Source of the DNA: DATAOG01 sp963782885
Lineage (GTDB): Bacteria; Pseudomonadota; Alphaproteobacteria; Geminicoccales; Geminicoccaceae
Assembly: GCA_963782885.1 (NCBI GenBank)
Contig: CAWALL010000004.1
Coordinates: 186,001-250,000 of the forward strand
Direction of reading: 5' to 3'
DNA length: 64,000 nt
Shown here: positions 55,548-63,942 of the stretch, one piece after another
Layout: each line of letters starts with the position of its first letter
Position numbering within the stretch: position 1 is the first letter of the stretch
The notes under the pieces: model-generated
The model's database searches: none
What the model saw: only the letters and a program-made list of their open reading frames with translations
What the model was told of the DNA's origin: nothing
Translations under genes and position numbers: made by a program

Positions 55548-56267
55548 CTATCGACCGCGGACGATCGCGATCGCGCCAGGCGGTGCCGGCTTGGGGTCAC
55601 GAGTTGGTTGAATCAGGTGCCGGCGCGCCGGCGGATCGTCAGCGACTTCCGCCGATTCTGACTGAGCCACGGCTCCGGCCATCCGGACCCGGGCCGCGAT
55701 CTGATCGTGGCGCAGCTCCTGCCAGCGGCGATAGACTTTGGCTCGATAGGCCTGCCCGCGATCAGGGTCGCTGGAATGGTAGCGTGCGGTCGCGCGCGCC
55801 CAGGAGCGGGTCTCGAGCCTCAGCTGCTTCAGGAACTTCGCGCCATAGGCAATGTTGCTGGCCGGATCGAGCGCCTCCTCGAGGGAGGCGAAGGCATCGC
55901 CGTGGTAGCCGAGATTGACCTGCATGCAGCCGACGTCGATGTTCGACCGACCGCGCGCGCGCAGTTCTTTGACCTTGCGGAGCGCGTCGTGCTTGGTCCG
56001 CAGGTAGAAGGTGTCCGGTCCCGCGGTCACGGTCCAGGGCCAGGCCTGAGTCCGGCGATCCTCGGGCAGCCATCGGCCCAATTCAACGAGCGCCACGGCG
56101 CGCACCAGACCCGGGGGAATGCCCTCGGTGCGCTCGGTCTGGTCGGCAAGCGCCCCACAGACGTCGGGCAGTCCGGCGCCGGCAGGCAAGGCTGGCATCA
56201 AGCTCGACGCGATGAGGGCGAGCATCGCTATGGCTCGACCGAGCGTTATGGTGAATTGCTTCGCCAC
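55548..56267 (-). CDS. lytic transglycosylase (SLT-domain) protein, exported
   Basis: A 239-residue protein. Signal peptide ITLGRAIAMLALIASSLMPA with cleavage near GAGLP. The SLT lysozyme-like domain shows VRAVALVELGRWLPEDRR, WPWTVTAGPDTFYLRTK, GRSNIDVGCMQVNLGYHGDA and NIAYGAKFLKQL. This is the compact alphaproteobacterial subfamily; the glutamate in ALVELGRW is the presumed catalytic acid (often ALVESG). It cuts peptidoglycan strands in the periplasm. The C-terminal 60 residues are Arg/Pro-rich and low in conservation. Confidence 0.9.
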   Translation of the reverse strand: MAKQFTITLGRAIAMLALIASSLMPALPAGAGLPDVCGALADQTERTEGIPPGLVRAVALVELGRWLPEDRRTQAWPWTVTAGPDTFYLRTKHDALRKVKELRARGRSNIDVGCMQVNLGYHGDAFASLEEALDPASNIAYGAKFLKQLRLETRSWARATARYHSSDPDRGQAYRAKVYRRWQELRHDQIAARVRMAGAVAQSESAEVADDPPARRHLIQPTRDPKPAPPGAIAIVRGR

Positions 56268-56385
56268 CCGGCGATCATCGCGATCCCGGGTTAGGATTCG
56301 GTTGCCAAGCCGATGCCGGCGTGCCCGTCAGCGGATGTCTGACTACCTCCGGCCCCGAGCCTTCAACTCGACGGCGCGACTCGGC

Positions 56386-57261
56386 TCACTCGGCAGCCGC
56401 CGGACGCGGCACCATCTCCTCGGCGACGAACGCCGCGAGATCGGCCAACAACTCGCGCAGGCCGCGCTCCAGACCGTGCCCCATGGGCCAGGGTTCGCGC
56501 GTGCGCTCCTCCATGAATAGGCCGCGTCGGAGCTCGATTTGCAGCGCATGAACACCGACCTCCGGTCGGCCATAGCGGGTGGTGATGTGGCCGCCGGCAT
56601 AGGGTCGATTGCGCGCGACCTGAAAACCTTGTCGGCGCAGCACGGCCTCGACCCGCTCCACGATCGCCGGCGCACAGCTGCGGCCGAACCGGTCGCCGAG
56701 GGCGAAGTCGACTTCGCCATGGGAAGGCCCGTTCGCCGCGAAGCCCGGCATCGAATGGCAGTCCAGGAGCAAAACTACGCCGAACGCTTGGTGGGCCCGG
56801 CGCAGAAGGCTCTCCAGGGCTTGATGGTAGGGCCAATACGCCAGACGGACACGTCGCTCGGCCTCGCCGAAGTCGAGCCGAACGCGGTAGATCGGCTTGC
56901 CGCCGATCCGGCTCGGGATCGTGCCGAGCCCGGCCCTGGCCTTGGCCGAGCCGGCATTGACATGGCCCGGCAGCGGGCCGTCGAACAATTCAGCGTCGAG
57001 CTCGAACGCTTCCCGGTTGGGGTCGACGTAGGCGCGGGCAAAACGCGCCCGCAGCAGCGGCGCCCCGACCTCCGGCGCACAGGCAAACAGGCGGTCGATC
57101 CAGCCGTCCTCGAGACAACGCAGCTGGCTCCGCTCGAACCGGACCGCGCGCAGCAGGCTCGGCGGGTAGATGTCGCCACTATGCGGTGAAGAAATGACCA
57201 GCGGCGCCAAGCCGGTCGCGGGCTCGAGGACCTCAATCGGCGGGCCTAGCTCGGGCGTCAT
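56386..57261 (-). CDS. N-formylglutamate amidohydrolase family protein
   Basis: A 291-residue zinc amidohydrolase of the HutG-type family. APLVISSPHSGDIYPPSLLR near 19-38, ARAYVDPNREAFELDAELFD, LLLDCHSMPGF and GHITTRYGRPEVGVHALQIE supply the metal ligands and substrate arginine. It may release glutamate from N-formylglutamate at the end of histidine breakdown, but no hut genes are near. ATG 57261 is preferred over 57345. Confidence 0.9.
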   Translation of the reverse strand: MTPELGPPIEVLEPATGLAPLVISSPHSGDIYPPSLLRAVRFERSQLRCLEDGWIDRLFACAPEVGAPLLRARFARAYVDPNREAFELDAELFDGPLPGHVNAGSAKARAGLGTIPSRIGGKPIYRVRLDFGEAERRVRLAYWPYHQALESLLRRAHQAFGVVLLLDCHSMPGFAANGPSHGEVDFALGDRFGRSCAPAIVERVEAVLRRQGFQVARNRPYAGGHITTRYGRPEVGVHALQIELRRGLFMEERTREPWPMGHGLERGLRELLADLAAFVAEEMVPRPAAAE

Positions 57262-57380
57262 CCTGGCGGGGCTACGACCTTGGGTGGCGGTGCTGCGACC
57301 GGTGTGTGGCACGAGCATGACACCACAAGGCCCGTGCGACCGCAAGCGTCGACGGCAGGGCGTGTCCGTAGCACGAGGTA

Positions 57381-58708
57381 TGTCCGGGTTTGGTAGCTCA
57401 CGATCTGTCCGGTTCAGGAGAATCGGGGAGGTCGCGTGCTGGCGGAGGTTCGGGTGGCTCGGAGCGTCGAGGCGATCGGTCGGTGGCGGCGCGGGGCTTA
57501 AGCTGTGGCGAGGCGGCGGAGGTGCTGGGGATGAGCGAGCGGCGCTGCCGCCGGCGGCGCGACCGCCACGAGGCGCAGGGGGAAGGCCTGATCGATCGGC
57601 GCCGAGGCCGGGTCTCGGGCCGGCGGCTGGCGGTCGACCGGATCGAGGGGCTGCTGGAGCCGTACCGGACGCGCTACGTCGACTTCACCGTCAAACACTT
57701 CCACGAGCGGCTGCGGGCCGAGCACAGGTTCGAGCTCGGCGACAGCTGGACCAAGCGCATCTTGCAGGCCGCCGGTTTGGTCAGGCGGGCGCCGAAGCGC
57801 TCGGCGCACCGCAAGCGACGGCCGCGCCGACCGTTGCCGGGCATGATGCTGTTCCGGGACGGCTCGACCCACGCGTGGCTCGGCGGCCGGCCGCCGGTCG
57901 ACCTGATCGTCACCCTCGACGATCCGACCAGCGGGCTCTGCTCCGCCTTCCTGGTCGAGGAGCAAGGGCGTTCTCGAGCTGGCGCGGCCTGGCCGAGGTG
58001 ATCGGCCGGCACCGCCGGTTCTGCTCGCTCTACACCGACCGCGGCAGCCACTCTTTCGTGCCGCCCAAGGCCGGCTGAAGGTGGCGCGGGGTCAGCCGAC
58101 CCAGGTCGGGCGTGCCCTCGAGCAGCTCGGCATCGAGCCCATTCCGTCGTCCTCGCCGGAGGCGCGTGGCCGCATGGGAGCGGGTCTTCGGCACGCTGCA
58201 GAACCGGCTGCCGCAAGAGCTCCGCCGGGCCGGGGGCCAGATCGGTCGAGGCCGCCGACCGCTGCCTCGCCGAGGCTTTCGTGGCCGATCACAACGCCCG
58301 CTTCGCGGTCGCCGCGGCCGAGTCCGGCAGCGCGTTCGTGCCCTACGCCGGCGGCCTCGCCGAGGTTCTCCGGGTGCCGGTCGAGCGCGTGGTCGGCAAC
58401 GACAACTGCGGGCGCTACGACGGCCGCGGTCTGCAGATCCCGCCGCAACGGCCCCGGCACCACGTCGTCAAGGTCAAGGTGCGGGCGCCCGCCTACGGGG
58501 ACGGCCGGCTCGCCGTCTTTCACGGCCCGCGCCGCCTGGCGCGCTACCAGCCCGATGGCCACCTCGCGGGCACCGACGCGATGAGCAAACCCGCTGAGCC
58601 CGCTCGGCGGCGGGCCCGATGGACTTGCCGGACAACGCTCCGCGCTGCCCACAACCCCACCGGGCCAACAGCAGCAGCGGACATTTGACGGGCGACAAAA
58701 ACCGGGCA
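57381..58708 (+). mobile_element. degenerate ISNCY-family element
   Basis: Both edges carry the same two-part end: on the left TGTCCGGGTTT at 57381 and TGTCCGGTT at 57405; on the right, in reverse complement, TGCCCGGTTTT ending at 58708 and TGTCCGCTG about 24 bases inside. The transposase inside is wrecked by frameshifts. No target duplication is visible in the flanks, consistent with age. It lies between the amidohydrolase gene and tRNA-Val. Confidence 0.7.
57390..58688 (+). pseudogene. ISNCY-type transposase, several frameshifts
   Basis: Pieces in three frames rebuild a DDE transposase. LSCGEAAEVLGMSERRCRRR is a helix-turn-helix; then YVDFTVKHFHERLRAEHRFE, RRPLPGMMLFRDGSTHAWLG and VDLIVTLDDPTSGLCSAFLV. 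A shift near 57970 leads to GLAEVIGRHRRFCSLYTDRG and a stop; another frame gives QVGRALEQLGIEPIPSSSPE, and a further one ADHNARFAVAAAESGSAFVP, NDNCGRYDGRGLQIPPQRP and HGPRRLARY. At least three lesions. The order matches ISNCY (ISDol1-like) transposases. Confidence 0.82.
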
Positions 58709-58816
58709 TCTTTAAGTGCTATTGACAGCATCGACGGCAGGGCAAGCGCTCCGCCGGCTCGGTTGCGTACGCGCGAGGTTGAAAGCCGGGCCATTTCGAT
58801 TTACCTACGGGGCCGT

Positions 58817-58891
58817 GGGCGCTTAGCTCAGCGGGAGAGCACTACGTTGACATCGTAGGGGTCGCTGGTTCAATCCCAGCAGCGCCCACCA
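58817..58891 (+). tRNA. tRNA-Val, anticodon GAC
   Basis: GGGCGCT pairs with AGCGCCC (58881-58887); discriminator A and encoded CCA follow. D-arm TAGCTCAGCGGGAGAGCA, anticodon arm CTACG-TTGACAT-CGTAG with GAC, T-arm GTTCAATCC. 75 nucleotides with CCA. It marks the left border of the sphingolipid-type gene block and could serve as an integration site. Confidence 0.96.
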
Positions 58892-59012
58892 CCCCACGGC
58901 GCCGCAGCTCCGAGGTCAACTCGGGGCAGGTGGCATGGTGGCTTGTCGCTTGCAGACCACTTCCGTAACTTCCAATTGGTGGAGTGCGTTGCGTGATAAA
59001 CTGGAGCGAAGT

Positions 59013-59810
59013 ATGGCGATCGGGCTGAACCTTTGGGCCGGGCGCAGGTACCAGCTGAACCGGATGACGCTTCGCGAATTGCTGGTCGCGTACTTTACCC
59101 ACCACTCCATCGTCACCTATCTGACGCTGACCGCCCTCGGGATCGGACTGGCCATTGCCTGGGCCGCATCGCCCTGGCCGCCGCTGCTGGCCGCTCTGGT
59201 GACCGTTCTGATTTATCCCCTGGCCGAGTACCTGATGCACCGCTACGTGCTGCACGCTCGTTTTCTCTACCGGCACAAGGCGACCGCGGCGCTTTGGAAG
59301 CGGATCCACTTCGACCACCACCAGAACCCGAATGACCTCGCGGTTCTGTTCGGCGCCCTATACACCACGCTCCCGACCATCTTCGTGATTGCGACCCCGG
59401 TCGGCTGGCTGATCGGCGGGCCTGCCGGCGGCGCCGCTGCCTTCGCGAGCGCGCTCGCTCTGTTCTCGCTCTATGAGTTCTGTCATTGCGTCCAGCATCT
59501 GCCGTTCACGCCCCGGTACGAGTGGCTTCGAACCCTGAAGAAGCATCACCTCTCCCATCACTTCCACAGCGAGCAGGGCAACTTCGGCATCACTAGCTTC
59601 ATCTGGGACCGCGCCCTCGGCACCCTTTACCGACAGCCGCAGGAAGTCGCGAAGAGCCCGACCGTGCATAACCTCGGCTATACCGGCGCCGAGCGGGACG
59701 CCTATCCATGGGTCGCGAAGTTGTCGGCGGACGATCCCACCTATGCCGCCGCGCGGCGGCGGGGACCTAGCCGAGCCGGCCCTCCCGACCGCAGCTCCAT
59801 AAGCGCCTGA
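59013..59810 (+). CDS. fatty acid hydroxylase superfamily membrane protein
   Basis: A 265-residue di-iron membrane hydroxylase. Four hydrophobic spans (about 30-75 and 115-155) carry the histidine boxes EYLMHRYVLH near 71-80, HFDHHQNP near 94-101 and HHLSHHFHSEQGNFGITSF near 184-202. ATG 59013 has a GGAG site. It is 21 bases before the ceramide-synthase-like gene on the same strand, so it is probably co-expressed and may hydroxylate a ceramide acyl chain or sphingoid base. A carotenoid- or other-lipid-hydroxylase role cannot be excluded; the location is the main evidence. Confidence 0.87.
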   Translation: MAIGLNLWAGRRYQLNRMTLRELLVAYFTHHSIVTYLTLTALGIGLAIAWAASPWPPLLAALVTVLIYPLAEYLMHRYVLHARFLYRHKATAALWKRIHFDHHQNPNDLAVLFGALYTTLPTIFVIATPVGWLIGGPAGGAAAFASALALFSLYEFCHCVQHLPFTPRYEWLRTLKKHHLSHHFHSEQGNFGITSFIWDRALGTLYRQPQEVAKSPTVHNLGYTGAERDAYPWVAKLSADDPTYAAARRRGPSRAGPPDRSSISA

Positions 59811-59831
59811 TCGCGCCCGTCGAGAAGGCAG

Positions 59832-60971
59832 GTGCCATCCGGGATACACCTCGAGCGGGTCGAGGATCGCCGCGCCCTGAAACAGTTCCTGCTGCTGCCA
59901 GCGAGGCTCCATGCCGGCGACCGGAACTGGATTCAGCCGCTGATGTTCGAGCGCCTCGAACACCTGAATCCAAAGAAGAATCCTTGGTTCGATCACGCCG
60001 AGGTCGCCTACTGGCTCGCGTTCCGCGAGGGGCGCCCGGTCGGGCGGATCAGTGCCCAGGTCGATCACCTGCATCTCGAGCGCCACGCCGACGCCACCGG
60101 CCACTTCGGCTTCCTCGAGGCTGAGGATGACGCCGGGGTGTTCGCCGCCTTGTTCGAGGCCGCTGAGGGTTGGCTCAGCTCGCGAGGCATGCGAAGCGTC
60201 ACGGGCCCCTTCAGCCTATCGATCAATGATGAGAGCGGGCTTTTGGTCGAGGGCTTCGAGACGCCGCCCTACGTCATGATGGGCCACGCTCCACGCTACT
60301 ACGGCCCTCGGGTCGAGGAGCAGGGCTACCGGACCGCGAAGAACCTGATCGCCTATATCTACAACATCGCAAAACCCTCGCCCCGTGCCCAGCGCATGCT
60401 CGAACGACTTAGCCACGGCGCTGGGCTCAGCTTCCGGCCGATCGTCATGCGCCGCTTCGACGAGGAGCTCCAGATCATCGTCGACATCTTCAACGACGCC
60501 TGGTCGGACAATTGGGGCTTCGTGCCCCTGACGCCGGCCGAGGTCCGCTACATGGGCAAGAACCTGAAGCCGATCATCCGCCCCGAAAACGCCTGGATCG
60601 GTGAGGTCGAGGGCCGGCCCGCAGTCATGACCGTGACGCTGCCCAACATCAATGAGGCGATCGCGGACCTGCGAGGTCGGCTGCTGCCGTTCGGCTGGGC
60701 GAAGCTGCTATGGCGGCTCAAGGTCCGCGGTACCCGGAGCGCCCGCATGGTCCTGATGGGCGTCCGCAAGCCCTATCACGGCACGCCCCGCGGCGCCGCC
60801 CTGGCGCTTGGCGCCACCGAGGCGCTGCGCAGCTGGCACGCCGTCAACGGCCACCAGGAGGCCGAGTTCTCCTGGGTGCTCGAGGACAATCACCCGGTCC
60901 GAGACATGATCGAGCTGCTCGGCGGCCGGGCATATAAGACCTATCGGATCTACGAGAAATCCCTGGCGTGA
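59832..60971 (+). CDS. cerS: GNAT-fold N-acyltransferase, bacterial ceramide synthase-like
   Basis: A 379-residue protein of the GNAT-like family that in Caulobacter supplies bacterial ceramide synthase and is often mislabelled dATP pyrophosphohydrolase. Recognisable blocks are FLLLPARLHAGDRNWIQPLM, LNPKKNPWFDHAEVAYWLAF, GPFSLSINDESGLLVEGFET, MMGHAPRYYGPRVEEQGYRT and FSWVLEDNHPVRDMIELLGG. The reaction is N-acylation of a sphingoid base (or 3-keto base) with acyl-CoA. GTG start 59832. Assignment rests on recalled family similarity and on the serine palmitoyltransferase and ACP genes 1.5-3 kb away. Confidence 0.8.
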   Translation: MPSGIHLERVEDRRALKQFLLLPARLHAGDRNWIQPLMFERLEHLNPKKNPWFDHAEVAYWLAFREGRPVGRISAQVDHLHLERHADATGHFGFLEAEDDAGVFAALFEAAEGWLSSRGMRSVTGPFSLSINDESGLLVEGFETPPYVMMGHAPRYYGPRVEEQGYRTAKNLIAYIYNIAKPSPRAQRMLERLSHGAGLSFRPIVMRRFDEELQIIVDIFNDAWSDNWGFVPLTPAEVRYMGKNLKPIIRPENAWIGEVEGRPAVMTVTLPNINEAIADLRGRLLPFGWAKLLWRLKVRGTRSARMVLMGVRKPYHGTPRGAALALGATEALRSWHAVNGHQEAEFSWVLEDNHPVRDMIELLGGRAYKTYRIYEKSLA

Positions 60972-61053
60972 ACCCGACGCCGTTCATGGCGCTCTTCGCA
61001 ATTGACAGCGACAGGCCCGCCGATCTCGAGCTAGTCGACGCGATCCTGGCGAG

Positions 61054-62268
61054 ATGGAGCTGAGCATCGGTTCGCCACCGCAGCACTTCTGGCAGGCGAC
61101 CCTCGCGGGACTGTCGGCAACCCTGGTCGGGATTGGCCTCGCGCGCTTCGCCTATACGCCGTTGATCCCGGCCCTGATCGCTGCGGGCTGGTTCACGCCA
61201 TCGCAGGCGGTCTATCTGGGCGCCGCGAATCTCGCGGGCTACCTCGCCGGGGCGCTGCTCGCGCGGCCGCTCGCGACGCGCACCTCCGCAGCGCCGCTGC
61301 TGCGCGCGATGATGGTGCTCGCGACCGCCAGCTTCTTCGCCTGCGCCTCGCCGCTGTCGTTCCTATGGTTCTTTGTTTGGCGCGTGGCGGCCGGTCTGGC
61401 GGGCGGCATCCTGATGGCGCTCGCGGCGCCATCGCTATTGCCGGAGGTGCCGGCAGCGCGGCGCGGATTCGCGGGCGGCATCATCTTCACTGGCGTCGGC
61501 CTCGGCATTGCGGCCTCGGGCACCCTGGTGCCCTTGCTCCTGCGCGCGGGCTTGATCGCGACCTGGTGCGGGCTAGGCGGCCTCGCCCTGTTGCTGACCC
61601 TCCTCACCTGGACCGCCTGGCCACAGGCAAGACCGGCCGCACGGGCTGTCAAACCAGCGGCGCTTCTCCGTGTAAGCAATGCGCCGCTCGCCGCGCTGTA
61701 TGTCGAATACGCGCTGAATGCCGCCGGGCTCGTGCCGCACATGGTCTTCCTGGTCGATTTCGTCGCCCGCGGTCTCGATCGCGGCATGGCCGCTGGCGCC
61801 GGCTATTGGGTGCTGTTCGGCCTCGGCGCGCTCTCCGGGCCGATGCTCGCTGGTCAGATCGCCGATCGCCTCGGCTTTCGCTGGACGCTGCGCGGAGCCC
61901 TCCTGGTCCAGATTGTGGTGGTGGTGCTCCCGGCTGTGACCCCCAGCCCCGCCGCCCTCATCGTCTCAAGCGTGCTCACCGGCGCGCTGGTCCCGGGCGT
62001 CGTGCCGTTGGTCCTGGGCCGCGTCCACGAGTTGATCCCGGATGGCGATCCCTGGCGACGGGCGCGGGCCTGGAGCTACGCCACGACCGCCTTCGCCGTC
62101 GGCCAGGCGGTGGGCGCCTATGGCCTTTCCTTCCTCTATGCGCGCACCAGCAGCTACGCGCTCCTGTTCGCGCTTGGCGGCGCGACTCTCGCGCTGGCGC
62201 TGGCCCTTGACCTGGCACTAACGAGGGCGCGCACCGGCCGAGTCAACGAGCCGGCTACCGGCGTCTAA
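61054..62268 (+). CDS. YbfB/YjiJ-family MFS transporter
   Basis: A 404-residue twelve-span major facilitator. N-terminal TLVGIGLARFAYTPLIPALI near 21-40 and GAANLAGYLAGALLARPLAT near 56-75 are the YbfB/YjiJ hallmarks; the second half begins near LYVEYALNAAGLVPHMVFLV. Substrates of this family are not established. It lies 82 bases after the ceramide-synthase-like gene on the same strand, so a role in lipid or precursor movement is possible but unproven. Confidence 0.87.
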   Translation: MELSIGSPPQHFWQATLAGLSATLVGIGLARFAYTPLIPALIAAGWFTPSQAVYLGAANLAGYLAGALLARPLATRTSAAPLLRAMMVLATASFFACASPLSFLWFFVWRVAAGLAGGILMALAAPSLLPEVPAARRGFAGGIIFTGVGLGIAASGTLVPLLLRAGLIATWCGLGGLALLLTLLTWTAWPQARPAARAVKPAALLRVSNAPLAALYVEYALNAAGLVPHMVFLVDFVARGLDRGMAAGAGYWVLFGLGALSGPMLAGQIADRLGFRWTLRGALLVQIVVVVLPAVTPSPAALIVSSVLTGALVPGVVPLVLGRVHELIPDGDPWRRARAWSYATTAFAVGQAVGAYGLSFLYARTSSYALLFALGGATLALALALDLALTRARTGRVNEPATGV

Positions 62269-62274
62269 GGCTAT

Positions 62275-62377
62275 CATTAGAGGCGGCTGGGCGGGCAATC
62301 TGATCGGCAAACCGCCGGTCCGGCACGAGGACGTCGTGGAGGCCTTACGATTCGGGCTGCTGGCGCCCGAGCCATGA
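62275..62377 (+). other. possible 3' remnant of a lost gene
   Basis: A short frame without a start reads GGWAGNLIGKPPVRHEDVVE and ALRFGLLAPEP, then a stop at 62375. Its composition is protein-like, but I cannot place it in a family. It sits between the convergent MFS and serine palmitoyltransferase genes and may be the stump of a deleted gene. From 62378 to 62461 nothing is seen. Confidence 0.2.
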
Positions 62378-62461
62378 TCACGCCGAGGAAACTGCGGTGA
62401 TCCCCACGCAACCGTCACGCCTACCAGTGACGGCTCGGGCGGCGTCCTGCCGACCGAGCCG

Positions 62462-63685
62462 TCAGGCGCGCTCGGCCCGTGCCATCGCGGCTGGCGCCTC
62501 GTCGGCGAGCTCGGCTGCGACCCTCGCGAAGCGCATGCAGACCTCGTCGATTTGCGCGCGGCTGTGCGCCGCCGACACGCTGCAGCGGAGCAGGCAGACG
62601 GCGTTGGGCGTGCCCGGTGGCAGCGCCAGGTTGACGTAGACCCCGTGCTCAAGTAGGCGATTCCACGCCCGGACCGCGATCTGCTCATTTGGCAGCCGGA
62701 CGGCGATGATCGGGCTCATCGCCGAGCAGATCTCGAAGCCGGCCGCGCCCAGCCCCTCGTAGAGCGCCTTCGCATTCTCCCAAAGGCGCGCCCGGAGATC
62801 CGACCGCTGTTGCATCTGTCGGAATGCGCACAGCACCGAGGCGACGCTCGAGGGACAGGAGGATGCCGTGTACATGTACGGCCGGCTGCAAAAGCGCAGC
62901 ACGTCGAACTTCGGATGGTCCGAGGCCCCGAAGCCGCCGACCGCGCCCAGGCTCTTGCTGAAGGTGCCGACCACGCAGTCGACATCGGCCTCGATCCCCT
63001 GCTCCTCCGCAGCACCTCGACCATGGGCGCCGAGCACACCGAGCGAGTGCGCCTCGTCGACCAGCAGATATGCCCCATGGCGGCGCTTAATCTCTGCAAA
63101 CTCGGCGAGCGGTGCTCGGTCGCCGAGCATGCTGTAGATGCCCTCGACAACGATCAGCCGGCAATCGCCTTGACCGTCAAGACGTTGCAGGCGACGCTCG
63201 AGATCGTCCGGGTCGTTGTGCCGGAACCGGACCACCGTGGCGCCGCTGAGCCGGCAGCCATCGTAGATGCTTGAATGCGAGTCGGCGTCCATCAGGATCA
63301 CGTCGCGGGCGCCGGCGAGACCCACCAGCATGCCCAGATTGGCCTGATAGCCGGTTGGAAAGATCAGTGCCGAGCGCCGGTTCAGGAAGCGCGCGATCTC
63401 AGCCTCGAGCTCGCGATGGATGCCGTAGGTGCCGTTGGCGATTCGCGAGCCGGTGGTTCCGGTGCCGTGCTCGCGGATCGCATCCACGGCCGCGGCCATG
63501 CACTTTGGATCGAACGTCAGGCCGAGGTAATTGTTGGTCCCGACCAGAATCGTGGGGCGTCCGTTGATGCGCGCCTCGGTGCCGGACAGCACCTCGTCGA
63601 GGCACACGCCGAAGGGGTCAGCACCTGCCTGCAGCACCTTATCGTGTCGGCCCGCGACCAGAGCATATTTGTCGAAGAGATCCAT
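62462..63685 (-). CDS. spt: serine palmitoyltransferase-like alpha-oxoamine synthase
   Basis: A 407-residue PLP enzyme that condenses L-serine with a fatty acyl thioester to 3-ketosphinganine, the first step of sphingolipid synthesis. Landmarks: VGTNNYLGLTFDP near 48-60, GTGTTGSRIANGTYGIHREL near 74-93, MDADSHSSIYDGCRLSGA with stacking H137, VDEAHSLGVLGAHGRG (D210, H213) and PLP lysine K244 in TFSKSLGAVGGFG. The MDLFDKY start and ANGTYGIHR block fit Caulobacter-type Spt rather than BioF or KBL. Its start is five bases after the stop of the acyl carrier protein gene, which strongly supports an ACP-fed synthase. Confidence 0.88.
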   Translation of the reverse strand: MDLFDKYALVAGRHDKVLQAGADPFGVCLDEVLSGTEARINGRPTILVGTNNYLGLTFDPKCMAAAVDAIREHGTGTTGSRIANGTYGIHRELEAEIARFLNRRSALIFPTGYQANLGMLVGLAGARDVILMDADSHSSIYDGCRLSGATVVRFRHNDPDDLERRLQRLDGQGDCRLIVVEGIYSMLGDRAPLAEFAEIKRRHGAYLLVDEAHSLGVLGAHGRGAAEEQGIEADVDCVVGTFSKSLGAVGGFGASDHPKFDVLRFCSRPYMYTASSCPSSVASVLCAFRQMQQRSDLRARLWENAKALYEGLGAAGFEICSAMSPIIAVRLPNEQIAVRAWNRLLEHGVYVNLALPPGTPNAVCLLRCSVSAAHSRAQIDEVCMRFARVAAELADEAPAAMARAERA

Positions 63686-63690
63686 TGAAC

Positions 63691-63942
63691 TCAGCGGCCT
63701 TCGATCTGTTGGCGGACCACGTCTACCAGATCCTGAAGGTTTCTCAAGTCCGAGACGAGGTTCATGGGGATGTCGATGCCGAACTTGTCCTCGATCTCCA
63801 TTATCAGATCCATGGCGGCGACCGAATCGATATTGAGGTCCCCGCTGAGCTCGGTGGTCGGGGTGAGCTGGGCCTGGGCAGGCGCGTGCTTCTCCAAGAT
63901 CGTGCAGATGTCCCGATAGAGGGCGTCGCCTTCAGCGGTCAT
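63691..63942 (-). CDS. acp: acyl carrier protein dedicated to the sphingolipid locus
   Basis: An 83-residue ACP. The phosphopantetheine serine is S40 in LNIDSVAAMDLIMEIEDKFG, with methionine after the usual DS(L/V) pattern rather than the DSLDTVEL of the housekeeping AcpP. Length and helix pattern are normal. It precedes spt by five bases and should deliver acyl groups to it, as in Caulobacter. Genes further upstream (to the right) are outside the window. Confidence 0.9.
   Translation of the reverse strand: MTAEGDALYRDICTILEKHAPAQAQLTPTTELSGDLNIDSVAAMDLIMEIEDKFGIDIPMNLVSDLRNLQDLVDVVRQQIEGR

Noticed and set aside
60986..61063. 25-codon ORF (MALFAIDSDRPADLELVDAI...) overlapping the MFS start
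   Set aside because: It has no clear ribosome binding site and no family; overlap with the MFS start may be chance. A leader or coupling peptide is possible but unsupported.
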